Shown: positions 26,481 through 35,780, numbered from the stretch's first letter. The stretch: DNA of 64,000 bases from Phycisphaeraceae bacterium (GCA_019636495.1 JAHBXL010000009.1:62001-126000), one strand, 5' to 3'. Notes: generated by a model not told the origin, from the letters alone. Numbers and translations are program-made.

Positions 26481-27940
26481 ACCGCCCCCCCGCACGCGGT
26501 TGCCGCGGCGTGCTCGGACGGGCCGATCCCCTCCTCGCCGAGTTGGTTGTCGAGGATCATGCGTGCCAGCCGATTGGCGCACCCCGGCTCGATGTGGTCG
26601 GGCACTTCCTGGCCGGTCGTCACGAAACTCAGCGGAAGCGCGCCGGACCCGATCGGTCCGACGCTCCGCGAGAGCCGACGGAGCGTGTTGGCGACGACGC
26701 CGAAGTTCACCGCCTCGTCGAGTTTGGTCAGCAGCACGCGGTTGGGGCGCACTCGCGCAAACGACTCGGCCGCGCGGACCAGCACGTCCTCTCCCGATGC
26801 CGTCGACAGCACCAGGTGCGTCTCATGGGGGCTCGCCGCGGCGAGGAACTGCTCGAGTTCCGCGAGACGATCCGCGGCGTGCTGGCTCCGTCCGGCGGTG
26901 TCGATGAGGACGACGTCGCAGGCGCGGAAGGACTCGACGGCGGCGCCCATCTCGGCGGGCGTCATCGCCACGCGGAGGGGCAGGCCGATGATGCTTGCAT
27001 ACGTACGCAACTGTTCGACCGCCGCGATGCGGTACGTATCGCTGGTGATCAACCCGACCGAACGCCCGTGCCGGAGTTTGTACGCCGCGGCGAGTTTCGC
27101 CACCGTGGTCGTCTTGCCGACGCCGGTTGGCCCGACGAGCGCGACCGTGTGCGGGCGGCCGTCGGCCGCGCGACTGGGCGCGGCGACGCCCTCGGCCACG
27201 GGGATAAGCGCGCCCAGATGGCGCAGCACGGCCGCGCGGACGATCTGCTCATCGGCCAGTTCCGCGGTTGAGAGTTCATCTCGCACCGCGCTGAGAACTG
27301 CGTCCGCCAGTTCACGGGAGACCTGCGACTCGAGCAACTTCAAGTAATGGCGGAAGAGCGCCTCGGGCATATTCGCCGAGCCGGGCACGCACGCCGCGGC
27401 CGGGGCGCTGTGCAGCACCTGATTCACGAGCAGTTTGATGTCCGCCAGTTCGCGATAGAGCGACCCCGAGGGATCGGACACGCCCAGGCCGGGTGTCGGC
27501 GCGGCCCGCTCCACGCCTTTGCGCGACCGCACCTGCATCACCATGGACTCGTCGGCCGGCTGAGGTACCGCCTGCACGGGCCGTGGCGGCACCTGTTGCG
27601 GCGGTGGCTCGGACGCCGGCGCACCCGCTGCCGCGCGATTCGTCGGGGGCCCTTCGGCACCGGCACCCGCCATGCCCCGATACGCGGCGACCGCCGTTGC
27701 CGAAGGCACGAATGCCGGGGCAGGACTCCGCACGGATTGTGGGGCGATGGCCGCGCGACGGGGGCGAACCGTCGCCTCGTCCGCCGCGGTGATCTCGACG
27801 GCGGTTCGCGCCCGCCACCCGAGAATACCCCCGACCCGGACCGACCGCGTGTGCAGAATGACCGCGCCGGGCCCCAGGTCGCGCTTCACGAGCGCAAGGG
27901 CTTCCGCCATCGTCGGTGCGCGGAATGTCCGTACGTTCAT
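26477..27940 (-). CDS. flhF: FlhF, SRP-type flagellar GTPase
   Basis: This 487-residue protein begins with the conserved FlhF start (MNVRTFRAPTMAEALALVKR). A proline-rich basic linker (about 70-160) follows, then the NG GTPase domain. The P-loop is VGPTGVGKTTT (269-279), the SRP-type segment is ITSDTYRIAAVEQLRTYA, and DTAGRSQ carries the G3 motif. FlhF recruits the MS ring and export apparatus to a defined cell position. A second in-frame ATG lies three codons upstream; neither has a strong Shine-Dalgarno. A promoter candidate and a hairpin precede it in the 140-nt gap after flhA. Confidence 0.94.
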   Translation of the reverse strand: MNVRTFRAPTMAEALALVKRDLGPGAVILHTRSVRVGGILGWRARTAVEITAADEATVRPRRAAIAPQSVRSPAPAFVPSATAVAAYRGMAGAGAEGPPTNRAAAGAPASEPPPQQVPPRPVQAVPQPADESMVMQVRSRKGVERAAPTPGLGVSDPSGSLYRELADIKLLVNQVLHSAPAAACVPGSANMPEALFRHYLKLLESQVSRELADAVLSAVRDELSTAELADEQIVRAAVLRHLGALIPVAEGVAAPSRAADGRPHTVALVGPTGVGKTTTVAKLAAAYKLRHGRSVGLITSDTYRIAAVEQLRTYASIIGLPLRVAMTPAEMGAAVESFRACDVVLIDTAGRSQHAADRLAELEQFLAAASPHETHLVLSTASGEDVLVRAAESFARVRPNRVLLTKLDEAVNFGVVANTLRRLSRSVGPIGSGALPLSFVTTGQEVPDHIEPGCANRLARMILDNQLGEEGIGPSEHAAATACGGAV

Positions 27941-27964
27941 GGTCGCCATCCGTGGCTCGAACGC

Positions 27965-27983
27965 GGCGCGCATCCTGCGCGCC
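27965..27983 (-). other. Perfect 8-bp hairpin in the flhF leader
   Basis: Arms GGCGCGCA and TGCGCGCC with a 3-nt loop lie about 25 nt upstream of the flhF start and downstream of the promoter candidate. There is no T-run, so it is not a classical terminator. It could limit flhF-flhG translation or protect the transcript end. Confidence 0.5.
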
Positions 27984-28002
27984 GTGGAAGTTTCGGGGCG
28001 GG

Positions 28003-28031
28003 ATTGTCCGACCCGGCACCGTCATCGTCAA
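28003..28031 (-). promoter_or_regulatory. Sigma-70-type promoter candidate before flhF
   Basis: On the minus strand TTGACG and GACAAT are separated by exactly 17 nt, in the non-coding gap between flhA and flhF. Five of six and four of six bases match the consensus. This would give flhF-flhG-fliA a separate promoter. Confidence 0.5.
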
Positions 28032-28080
28032 GTTGCCTGTTGTTCGTGGAGAACTTCGGGACAACTTGGCTCTCGCCGCC

Positions 28081-30297
28081 CTATGCCGCCGCGGCGGGCG
28101 CGATGGACAACCCCACGCTCGCCGGCGGCGAAACCAGCCCAACCGACTCGACCTCGACACCCGGCACGACCTCGTTGTAGCCCAGGACCGCGGCATTGGG
28201 CAGGCGCGGTTCGAGCAGTTGCCGCACCACCGCCCGCACCTGCGGCGAGGCCAGTACCACCGGCTGGTGTCCCTGCGCCACAACCTGCTGGAGCGCGCCG
28301 AGGATCGCCTCGGTCACCTGCGTTGCCACACGGGCCGGCATGTTGACGGTTGTTGCACCGGTCGCGCGGTCGATGTAGGCGTTGATCACATCCTCCAGCG
28401 CGGGGTCGAGCGTCACGCACACCAGCCTCCCGCCGCCGTTGCCGCCCGGGACACCGCCCGTCGCCCCCGCCTCGCTGTCGGCCACGGGCACGGTGTATTG
28501 CTGGCAGATGGTCCGGCGCAGCGCGTTGCGAACGTACTCGGTCAGCACGTCCAGGTCCTTGGTCCGGGCCCCCCACTCCGAGAGGGTCTCGAGGATCGTC
28601 TCGAGGTCGCGAACGGGCACGCGCTCGCGCAGCAGGTTCTGCATGACCCGCTGCAGTTCGCCCGGCTTGATCATCGCGGGCACCACTTCCTCGACCAGTT
28701 TGGGGGCCTTTTCCTTCAGTGCGGCAACGAGGTTGTTGACCTCCTCGCGTGTCAGCAGTTCGGACGAGTGGCCGCGGACGACCTCCGTCAGGTGGGTCGC
28801 CAGTACACTGGTCGGGTCCACCACCGTGTAGTTCATGGTCTCGGCACGAGCCTTGAGCGCGGGGTCGATCCACCACGCATCGAGGCCGAACGCCGGCTCG
28901 CGAGTCCGCTCGCCCTGGATCGGCCCGGATGCGACCCCCGAGTCCATCGCCATCAGCCGGCCGGGGATCGTCTGCCCCGTCGCCACCACCGCGCCCTTGA
29001 TCTTCACGCGGTACTCGTGCACGCCCAGTTGCATGTTGTCGCGGATGCGCACCGGCGGCAGGATGAAGCCCAGTTCCACCACCAGTTGCCGGCGGATCGC
29101 GGCGATGCGCTCCAGCAGATCGCCGCCCTGTCCGGCATCGACCAGGCCCACCAGGCCGTAACCGACTTCGAGTTCCAGCGCGTCCACCTTCATGAGCGAT
29201 TCGGGTGTCGGCCCGGCGGGCGCGGGCTTGGCATTGGCCGCCTGCTCTTCCGCGGCGTTGGCCGCCTTGTGCCGCGCTGCGCGGTTCATCCACCATGCGG
29301 TTATGCCCAGCACCGTCGCCGTGCCAAGCAGCGGCACCGTCGGCAGCGGCGTTGCCGCGAGTACGACCAGGAACCCGGCCGTGAGCGCGAGGCTGATGGG
29401 CTGGCTGACCATCTGCCCGGCGAGTTCCTCGCCCAGTTGCTGCTTTGAGCCCGACCGGGTCACGATCAAAGCCGCGGCAATGGCGACGACGAACGAGGGA
29501 ATCTGGCTGGTGAGGCCGTCGCCGATGGTGAGCAGCGTGAAGACCGTCGCGGTCTGTCCGGCGGGCCAGCCTCGCTCGATCATGCCGATGGCGAAGCCGC
29601 CGGCGATGTTGACGCAGGTGATGATGATGCCGGCGATGGCGTCGCCGCGGACGAACTTGCTGGCGCCGTCCATGGCACCGAAGAAATCGGCCTCGTGGGC
29701 GATGCGTTCGCGGCGCTTGCGGGCCTCGGATTCGTTGATGATGCCGGCGGAGAGATCGGCGTCGATGGCCATCTGCTTCCCGGGCATGGCGTCGAGGGTG
29801 AACCGCGCGGCGACTTCGGAGATGCGAGTCGCGCCCTTGGTGATGACCACGAACTGCACGATCACCAGGATCAGGAAGATCACCACGCCGACAAACAGCG
29901 AGTCACCGGCGACGAAGTTGGCGAACGCCGAGATCACGTTCCCGGCCACGCCGATGGCGGCCTCCGGGGTCGCGGCGTCGGCCATCAGGATGCGCCGCGT
30001 GGTCGCGACGTTCAGCACCAGGCGGAAGAGGGTCATGCCCAGCAGCAGCGACGGGAAGACGCTGAAATCCAGCGGCTCGGCCATGTAGATGGTCGTGAGC
30101 AGCACGATGACCGATGCGGCGATGTTGAAGCAGATCAGGACGTCGATCAGCCACGCCGGCATCGGCACGAGGATGACGACCATGAGCGAAACGAAGCCCA
30201 GCGGGACGATGAGCCCGCGGTGCCGCGCGATCAACTCCATCGCGCGCCGGAGCACGGGTGGGAGGGGGCCGGAGGAAGTTTGACGCGTGCCCGCCAT
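28081..30297 (-). CDS. flhA: FlhA, flagellar type III export gate
   Basis: This 738-residue protein has the FlhA plan: eight membrane helices in the first 330 residues and a large cytoplasmic domain that docks chaperone-substrate complexes. The FHIPEP-type core is recognisable (LLTTIYMAEPLDFSVFPSLL, TLFRLVLNVATTRRIL and FTLDAMPGKQMAIDADLSAG). The cytoplasmic part has YVVDPTSVLATHLTEV-like sequence and the final strands near residues 600-690. The length is normal. It starts 6 nt after the flhB stop. Confidence 0.97.
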   Translation of the reverse strand: MAGTRQTSSGPLPPVLRRAMELIARHRGLIVPLGFVSLMVVILVPMPAWLIDVLICFNIAASVIVLLTTIYMAEPLDFSVFPSLLLGMTLFRLVLNVATTRRILMADAATPEAAIGVAGNVISAFANFVAGDSLFVGVVIFLILVIVQFVVITKGATRISEVAARFTLDAMPGKQMAIDADLSAGIINESEARKRRERIAHEADFFGAMDGASKFVRGDAIAGIIITCVNIAGGFAIGMIERGWPAGQTATVFTLLTIGDGLTSQIPSFVVAIAAALIVTRSGSKQQLGEELAGQMVSQPISLALTAGFLVVLAATPLPTVPLLGTATVLGITAWWMNRAARHKAANAAEEQAANAKPAPAGPTPESLMKVDALELEVGYGLVGLVDAGQGGDLLERIAAIRRQLVVELGFILPPVRIRDNMQLGVHEYRVKIKGAVVATGQTIPGRLMAMDSGVASGPIQGERTREPAFGLDAWWIDPALKARAETMNYTVVDPTSVLATHLTEVVRGHSSELLTREEVNNLVAALKEKAPKLVEEVVPAMIKPGELQRVMQNLLRERVPVRDLETILETLSEWGARTKDLDVLTEYVRNALRRTICQQYTVPVADSEAGATGGVPGGNGGGRLVCVTLDPALEDVINAYIDRATGATTVNMPARVATQVTEAILGALQQVVAQGHQPVVLASPQVRAVVRQLLEPRLPNAAVLGYNEVVPGVEVESVGLVSPPASVGLSIAPAAAA

Positions 30298-30303
30298 GAT
30301 GCG

Positions 30304-31371
30304 TTATGCGGCCTTTCCTGCGAGGCGATACACGTATGCCAGAACTTCCGCGACCGCTTCATAGAACTGCGGCGAGACCTCGCGCCCGACGTCGACGTGG
30401 TAGTAGAGCGCGCGGGCCAGCGGCGGCTTCTCGACGATCGGCACGCCGTGCACGGCCGCGATCTGCCGGATGCGGATCGCCACTTCGTCCACGCCCTTGG
30501 CGACGACGCGCGGCGCTCGCATCCGGTCCCCGTCGTACTTGAGTGCGACCGAGAAGTGCGTCGGGTTGGTGACGATCACGTCCGCGGTCGGGACCGACTG
30601 CTGCATGCGCTGCAGGAGCATCTGTCGGGCCATGCGGAGCCGACGGCCCTTGGTGTCGACGTCGCCTTCCATCGCGCGGTGCTCGTCCTTGACCTCCTGC
30701 TTGGTCATCTTCATGTCCTGGGTGTGCTGCCAGCGCTGGTAGAGCAGGTCGATCAGGCCCATCAGCAGCATGAGCGCGAGCAGCCACATGGCCAGTTCCA
30801 GCAGCATTCGCCCAATGATCGCCGCCGCGCCGGCGACCTCCAGCAGCGGCAGGCCCGATGCCTCGTGGAAGTTCCGCCGGATGACAAACGAGGCAGCGCC
30901 CGCCACCAGCACGAGTTTCACGATGTTCACGCCGGTCTTGACCGCGCTGCGGCGGCTGAAAATCTTCTTGATGCCCTTGAGAGGGCTGAGTTTGTCCAGT
31001 TTGGGCTTGAGCGGATAGGCCGTCAGCAGCCAGCCCACCTGAACGAACTGCGACAGCGCGGAGAAGACCACCGCGACCAGGAACAGCGGCAGCACCGCCG
31101 CGGCGGCATGTACGGCGGTCCACCACGCGTACCCGGCCACGTCCTGTCCGGTCAGGCCGTGCCCGCTGGTGCGAGAATCGAGCAGGTGGCGGACGATCCC
31201 GGCGAGCGAGCCCGCGAGCGGCGCGCCGAGAAACAGCAGCATGAGCAGCGAGCCGAACATGTCTATCGCCGAACCGAAGTCCTGGCTCTTGGCGACCTGC
31301 CCGCGATTGCGGGATTCGCTGCGGCGACGCGCCGTCGGCTGTTCGGTCCTCTCGCCCAGTTCCTCGGCCAT
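30304..31371 (-). CDS. flhB: FlhB, flagellar export switch protein
   Basis: This 355-residue protein has a typical N-terminus (ERTEQPTARRRSESRNRGQVAKSQD), four membrane helices, and a cytoplasmic domain with the self-cleaving motif NPTH at 269-272 in VIVTNPTHFSVALKYD. Cleavage there switches export from rod/hook to filament substrates, triggered by FliK, which is also encoded in this cluster. The spacing is 3 nt from fliR and 6 nt to flhA, so the three are likely translated together. Confidence 0.97.
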   Translation of the reverse strand: MAEELGERTEQPTARRRSESRNRGQVAKSQDFGSAIDMFGSLLMLLFLGAPLAGSLAGIVRHLLDSRTSGHGLTGQDVAGYAWWTAVHAAAAVLPLFLVAVVFSALSQFVQVGWLLTAYPLKPKLDKLSPLKGIKKIFSRRSAVKTGVNIVKLVLVAGAASFVIRRNFHEASGLPLLEVAGAAAIIGRMLLELAMWLLALMLLMGLIDLLYQRWQHTQDMKMTKQEVKDEHRAMEGDVDTKGRRLRMARQMLLQRMQQSVPTADVIVTNPTHFSVALKYDGDRMRAPRVVAKGVDEVAIRIRQIAAVHGVPIVEKPPLARALYYHVDVGREVSPQFYEAVAEVLAYVYRLAGKAA

Positions 31372-31374
31372 GGG

Positions 31375-32193
31375 TCAGGCACCTCCCCCCGCCGCGGCGG
31401 AGATCTGCGGCGTCCCAAACCAGCCCGCCCACTCAAGCATCGCCCGCAACGACCGCGCGACCTCGTCGCCCGCCAGCGCGTGCACCGCCCCGAGCGAGCC
31501 GATCAGAGCGATCATCGCGACGATGATCTTCACGGCAAAGCCGATGCTCAGCACGTTCATCTGCGGCATGGTCTTCATGATGAACCCGGCGGCGAGCGTC
31601 TCGGCGAGGACGATGCACATCACCGGCGCGGCGATCCGCAGCGCGATGCCGAACCCCGACGCGGTGAGCCCCACGAAGAGGTCCAGCGGCGCATCCGATG
31701 CGGCGAACCCGCCGAGGGGGACGTGCGCGAACGTCGAGGCCAGCGCGATAAAGACAGCCTCAAGCCCCCCGATGGCGACGAACACTGCCAGCGCCATGTA
31801 GAGCAGGAACTGGCCGATCACGTCCGCCTCGGTGTCCAGCGCCGGGTTATAGACATTGGCGAGCCCCACGCCGACCTGGTGACCGACGAGCATTCCGCCC
31901 AGTTGCACCGCGTACATCGGCAGCGCGGCCAGCAGGCCGATGACCACGCCGATGAGCGTCTCGCCGGCGACCGCCCATGCCAGCGACAGGCCGTCGAAGG
32001 CGACGGGCTTCATGGACTCTTCGGGCAGAGTCGGGTACAGCGCGAGCGCGAACACGGCGCACACGAGCGCACGCACACGCGCCGGGATCGCCGGGCTGCC
32101 CAGCACCGGCGCAAAGACGAACAGCCCCGACAGCCGGAACAGGCACATCAGGAAAGGTCCGACGTGTTCGAGGATTGCGCCGAACGAAGGCAT
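31375..32193 (-). CDS. fliR: FliR, flagellar export channel protein
   Basis: This 272-residue membrane protein of the FliPQR export channel has six predicted helices. Family blocks include FRLSGLFVFAPVLGSPAIPARVR and VGVGLANVYNPALDTEADVIGQFL, and near the C-terminus VLAETLAAGFIMKTMPQMNVLSIGF, whose MPQMN motif is diagnostic. The ATG at 32193 gives a short, family-like N-terminus (PSFGAILEHVGPF). The gene lies 46 nt after fliQ and 3 nt before flhB. Confidence 0.96.
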   Translation of the reverse strand: MPSFGAILEHVGPFLMCLFRLSGLFVFAPVLGSPAIPARVRALVCAVFALALYPTLPEESMKPVAFDGLSLAWAVAGETLIGVVIGLLAALPMYAVQLGGMLVGHQVGVGLANVYNPALDTEADVIGQFLLYMALAVFVAIGGLEAVFIALASTFAHVPLGGFAASDAPLDLFVGLTASGFGIALRIAAPVMCIVLAETLAAGFIMKTMPQMNVLSIGFAVKIIVAMIALIGSLGAVHALAGDEVARSLRAMLEWAGWFGTPQISAAAGGGA

Positions 32194-32239
32194 GCGGTGA
32201 ATGACTCGGAGAATCCGCCGCCGGACGGCGGACTGACGA

Positions 32240-32497
32240 CTACCAGTGGGTGAACATGTACGTCGCAAACTCCAGCAGACGCTGCACGATCCACGGGATC
32301 AGCAGCACAGCCACCATGAGCATGACGAGGATCTTGGGCACGAAGGTGAGGGTCTGCTCCTGGATGCTGGTGACCGACTGCACGATGCTGATGAACAGAC
32401 CCACCACCACGCCCGAGGCGAGAATGGGCAGCGCGATCTTCATGGTGACCATGAGCGCGGCACGCACCGTGTCAACGAGTTGCAGGTCGGGGTCCAT
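32240..32497 (-). CDS. fliQ: FliQ, flagellar export channel protein
   Basis: This 85-residue protein has two membrane helices separated by a short polar loop containing SIVQSVTSIQEQTLTFVPKI, the diagnostic FliQ loop. It forms the helical channel with FliP and FliR. The size is typical (about 89 residues), and it stands in the usual fliP-fliQ-fliR order. Confidence 0.97.
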   Translation of the reverse strand: MDPDLQLVDTVRAALMVTMKIALPILASGVVVGLFISIVQSVTSIQEQTLTFVPKILVMLMVAVLLIPWIVQRLLEFATYMFTHW

Positions 32498-32543
32498 AGT
32501 CGGCTCGCGGCAGAATGAACGGGCAACCAGAGCGCACGCGGGG

Positions 32544-33455
32544 CTAGGTGACGACGCCCAACAGCGAGTGCGCGGCGGCGACCGCCGCGTCGGGCCTGCT
32601 GAAACTCGACATCAGGGACCCCACCACCAGTTGCCAGCCGTCCACCAGGACGAACAGCAGAAGTTTGAACGGCAGGCTGATGAGAACCGGGGGGAGCATC
32701 ATCATGCCCATCGAGATCAGCAGAGCGGCGATCACCATGTCGATGACCAGGAACGGCAGGTAGATTTTGAAGCCGATCATGAACGCGGCCTTGAGTTCGC
32801 TGAGCATGAAGGCGGGCACCAGCGAGACCATGTCCACGTCGGCGGTGGTCAGGTCCTCGGGGCGCGAGGTGTCCACGCCGCGGTAGTTGAGCACCATGTA
32901 GAGGCTGGACCAGTTGCCGGTTGCCTCGATCTGCGCGAACATGAAGTCGCGCATCGGCTGGCGCGCCTTGGCCCAGAGTTCGTCGTAGTCGCGGATCTCG
33001 CCTCGCGAGTACGGCGCGACCGCCTCGGCGTGGATGCGGTCGAATGTCGGCGCCATGACCAGCAGCGTCATGAACAGCGCGAGACCGACGATGACCTGCG
33101 GCGGCGGGAGCGACTGCGTGCCGATGGCCTGCTTCAGCAGCCCGAGCACGACGACGATGCGGACGAAGCACGTCGTCATCAGCATGATCGACGGCGCGAG
33201 AGAAAGGACCGTCAGCACGACGAGGATGTTGATCGAGGCCGAGAGGCCTTCGTTTGAGGAACCGCCGCCGCGCCCGCTCGCGTTGAGGTTGACGGCCTCC
33301 GCCGCGCCGGCGAGCAGACTCAGCGGGTTGGCGGGATCGCCCTCTCGCGCGGTTTCCGCGAGCGCCCCCAGGGGCCCGTAGACCTCCTGCGCTGCGGCCG
33401 GCCACGCCGCGAATGCGAGCAGGAACACCGAGATGATGACCGCTCGCACGCTCAC
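32544..33455 (-). CDS. fliP: FliP, flagellar export channel protein
   Basis: This 303-residue protein begins with a cleavable signal peptide (residues 1-22), which is usual for FliP. A periplasmic segment follows that is longer than in E. coli and rich in Gly/Ser (GRGGGSSNEG). The core is conserved: LAPSIMLMTTCFVRIVVVLG, APTFDRIHAEA, LVPAFMLSELKAAFMIGF and GMMMLPPVLISLPFKLLLFV. The GTG start overlaps the fliO stop by four bases (GTGA), so the two are coupled. Confidence 0.97.
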   Translation of the reverse strand: MSVRAVIISVFLLAFAAWPAAAQEVYGPLGALAETAREGDPANPLSLLAGAAEAVNLNASGRGGGSSNEGLSASINILVVLTVLSLAPSIMLMTTCFVRIVVVLGLLKQAIGTQSLPPPQVIVGLALFMTLLVMAPTFDRIHAEAVAPYSRGEIRDYDELWAKARQPMRDFMFAQIEATGNWSSLYMVLNYRGVDTSRPEDLTTADVDMVSLVPAFMLSELKAAFMIGFKIYLPFLVIDMVIAALLISMGMMMLPPVLISLPFKLLLFVLVDGWQLVVGSLMSSFSRPDAAVAAAHSLLGVVT

Positions 33456-34345
33456 GCCGCACCCCCAGACCGCAGCGCGCTCAATCTCGATCGCAGTGAA
33501 CCGACGACGTCACCTTTCGCGACACGTTCGAAGTCCGCCAGGCGCAGTGGGTCTGCGCTGTCGTTCACCAGCGCTCCGGGATCCAGCAGTTCCGCGCTGT
33601 CGCCCCCGCTCCCTCGCGAAACCAGGCGGCCCCAGAGCGACTGCCGCGCCGGCTCGATCACGCCGTCGTGCGAACGCTCGAACGCCCGCAACGCATCGCG
33701 GAAACGTGTGCCGATGGACCGACCCTCGGCCTCGTTGGTCTTGACGACGATCGAGGCGACTTCCTCCGGATCGGTGATCTCGGAGAGCGTGGAGAGGCTT
33801 GCGCTGCCGCCGCGGAATCGCAGGCCGGGCGAAGTCTGGCTCAGCACCAGTACGCGCCGATCGACCTTCAACAGGAGAACGGACGACCCGCGTGAGACCG
33901 GGTAGCGGCCGAGCACTTCGAGGATCCCGGCGGGGCTGGGCGCAGCGCCCATCGCCCCGAGCGCAGCGCCGAGCGATCCCCGCGAACGCGCCAGTCTTCT
34001 TGCACCCGCAGCAAGCGCGAGGATGAGCCCCAGCACCATTCCCAGCGAGAGCACGGTCTGCATGACCGGGGAACGCGCCGCCGCCGGGCCGGCCTCGCCC
34101 GCCGGTTGGGGAGCGCTGCGCAGCGGCGCGATCGGAACCCGAGAGGATCCGACCTCGCCCAACGGGCGCGGGCGGAGATCGACCGGACGCGGGAGCGCAT
34201 CCGCCTCTGTCGCGCGCTCCGCCGTCACCGGCACGGGCACAAGCGAGTCCTGCCCGCATGCCGCGGCCGCCAACACCGTACACGCGATCAGCGCGGCGAG
34301 CGCGCGGAACGGTGCGACAAGATGGAGTTGGGTTCCGCGCTGCAC
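33452..34345 (-). CDS. fliO: FliO, flagellar biosynthesis protein (long form)
   Basis: This 297-residue protein resembles FliO, a poorly conserved factor that stabilises FliP during channel assembly. It has a signal-like N-terminus, a proline-rich periplasmic part, one membrane helix at about residues 95-115 (TVLSLGMVLGLILALAAGARRL) and the FliO cytoplasmic motif LEVLGRYPVSRGSSVLLLKVDRRVLVL. It is longer than usual because of a C-terminal extension of about 120 residues with no clear fold. Position directly before fliP supports the call. Confidence 0.85.
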   Translation of the reverse strand: MQRGTQLHLVAPFRALAALIACTVLAAAACGQDSLVPVPVTAERATEADALPRPVDLRPRPLGEVGSSRVPIAPLRSAPQPAGEAGPAAARSPVMQTVLSLGMVLGLILALAAGARRLARSRGSLGAALGAMGAAPSPAGILEVLGRYPVSRGSSVLLLKVDRRVLVLSQTSPGLRFRGGSASLSTLSEITDPEEVASIVVKTNEAEGRSIGTRFRDALRAFERSHDGVIEPARQSLWGRLVSRGSGGDSAELLDPGALVNDSADPLRLADFERVAKGDVVGSLRSRLSALRSGGAA

Positions 34346-34407
34346 GGGTATGCCTTCCTGGCGTGCCGAAACAGGCGGGCTCCGCCGCCTGCGCGTGAAA
34401 CATGGGA

Positions 34408-34929
34408 CTAGGCCGCCTGCTCGCGGCCGGCGGGGGTGAGAATCTCGTGGATGCGGACGCAGAAGTTGTCGTTGAGCACCAGCACCTCGCCGCGGGCGAC
34501 GCGCCGGTCGTTCACGTATACGTCGACAGGGTCACCGGCGAGTTTGTCGAGTTCGACGACCGATCCCTCGCTCAATCGCAGGACGTCCTCGACCAGCATT
34601 CGCGTGCGGCCGAGTTCGATCTTCACGTGCAGGTTCACATCGGCGAGCAGGTCGATCGCCTCGGGCTTGGCCGACCCGACGCGTGCCGCGAAGTTCGGCA
34701 ACTCGACGGGCGCGGCATTCGCCGCACGGGCCTGCGCGATGGCCGCTTCGGCCGCCTTGAGCGCATCGGGCTTGGCCGGCGTCGCGACGGCCTCGACATC
34801 GCTCTTGAGTTCTCCAGCGGCGTGGCTCGCGGCGTCGACGGCGTCGGCCGCGGCCTTGGCCACCGGGTTTCCATCCGGCGCGCCGCCGGGCGCATCACCA
34901 TTGGGTTGTCTGGGCTGCTGGGCGTCCAT
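34408..34929 (-). CDS. fliN: FliN, flagellar switch protein with Ala-rich extension
   Basis: The 173-residue product has the SpoA domain of FliN at about residues 92-170 ([56 protein letters not shown]). An alanine-rich, probably unstructured extension of about 90 residues precedes it. FliN forms the lower C-ring and binds FliH. AGGAGG just upstream of the ATG supports the start. No fliM gene lies between fliL and fliN, where it usually is, so the partner of this protein must be encoded elsewhere. Confidence 0.95.
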   Translation of the reverse strand: MDAQQPRQPNGDAPGGAPDGNPVAKAAADAVDAASHAAGELKSDVEAVATPAKPDALKAAEAAIAQARAANAAPVELPNFAARVGSAKPEAIDLLADVNLHVKIELGRTRMLVEDVLRLSEGSVVELDKLAGDPVDVYVNDRRVARGEVLVLNDNFCVRIHEILTPAGREQAA

Positions 34930-35109
34930 CGGTCCTCCTGACCGCTCGACAAGACTCCGTTATCCGCGCACTGCGGGTATCGGCCACATTCCGCGCCGGG
35001 GGGGGAGGATCGGCCCGGTCCGGCACGGTCGCCCACTTTTCGCGCAAGATCGATGATCGAATGTGCGCGGCACGCGCAACTCATGCCGGGTACGCGCTCT
35101 GCCCCGCGG

Positions 35110-35652
35110 TCAGAAGTCCGAGGGGAACCCGCGGCACTTGGGGATCATCACGCGTTCGACAAGCGGCCGCCCGTCGCTGTCAGTCATGCCGCGGAGTTTG
35201 TCCAGGAACGCGCCGATCTGGCGGATCATGGTCTGCCGCTCGGGTTCCTTCAGTTGGTTGTGCTGGGCGCGGCTGATGATCTGGCTGATGCCTTCCTTGA
35301 TCTCCGCCGAGCGTTGCTCCATCACGGCCTTGACATGCTCGGCGTTCTTGTTCTTGACCTGCAGGTAGATCGAGAGGTCCCACACCCACACGCGACCAGT
35401 GGAGAGGTTCTGAAACTTGTCCGACACGACCTCGATCTCCATCGTGTCTTCCGAGTCGTCGTGGGCGACGTCCCTTTGGTCGGTCTGGGCGTGCGATGCC
35501 TGCGGGCCCATAAGTCCCAGTGCGAACACCACCACCGCGGCCTCGACGACCATCAACACGGCGACGATCGCCAGCGTCTTGATGGGAAGGCCCTTCTTCG
35601 CAGGAGCCTCAGCCTCGGGCGCGGACTCGGGTGCTTTGGGTTTGTCGGCCAT
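35110..35652 (-). CDS. fliL: FliL-like basal body protein
   Basis: This 180-residue protein has a charged, proline-rich cytoplasmic N-terminus, one membrane helix at about 24-50 (IKTLAIVAVLMVVEAAVVVFALGL) and a periplasmic domain. The segment VSDKFQNLSTGRVWVWDLSIYL matches FliL, which supports the stator at the motor. It ends in FPSDF, close to the FliL C-terminal pattern. It sits between the motA-like gene and fliN. A sigma-28-like motif and a palindrome precede it. Confidence 0.88.
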   Translation of the reverse strand: MADKPKAPESAPEAEAPAKKGLPIKTLAIVAVLMVVEAAVVVFALGLMGPQASHAQTDQRDVAHDDSEDTMEIEVVSDKFQNLSTGRVWVWDLSIYLQVKNKNAEHVKAVMEQRSAEIKEGISQIISRAQHNQLKEPERQTMIRQIGAFLDKLRGMTDSDGRPLVERVMIPKCRGFPSDF

Positions 35653-35706
35653 GGGTGCCTCGGCAAAACTTGCGCTTCGACCGCTCCACGAGCGGACCGA
35701 TGCCAG

Positions 35707-35733
35707 TCATCGGCATTGGCACTACCCGATTCA
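35707..35733 (-). promoter_or_regulatory. Sigma-28-like promoter candidate before fliL
   Basis: On the minus strand TGAA, 15 nt, then GCCGATGA: three of four and seven of eight bases of the FliA consensus (TAAA-N15-GCCGATAA), with exact spacing. It ends 54 nt upstream of the fliL start, and fliA itself is in this cluster. Confidence 0.5.
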
Positions 35734-35748
35734 AGGGTTGACAACCCT
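35734..35748. repeat. Perfect palindrome before the fliL promoter candidate
   Basis: AGGGTT, spacer GAC, AACCCT: a 6-bp inverted repeat immediately upstream of the -35 position of the sigma-28-like site and 33 nt after the motA-like stop. It could be an operator or a weak terminator; there is no T-run. Confidence 0.45.
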
Positions 35749-35780
35749 GATTGTGGTGGACCGCCGCCTTGGTCAGCCGC

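Noticed and set aside
34930..35109. GCCGATAC in the 180-nt gap before fliN as a sigma-28 promoter.
   Set aside because: No TAAA-like element exists 15 nt upstream; only the -10 part matches.
35653..35780. A possible motB gene between the motA-like gene and fliL.
   Set aside because: The gap is 128 nt and contains no frame with a membrane helix or OmpA-like domain.
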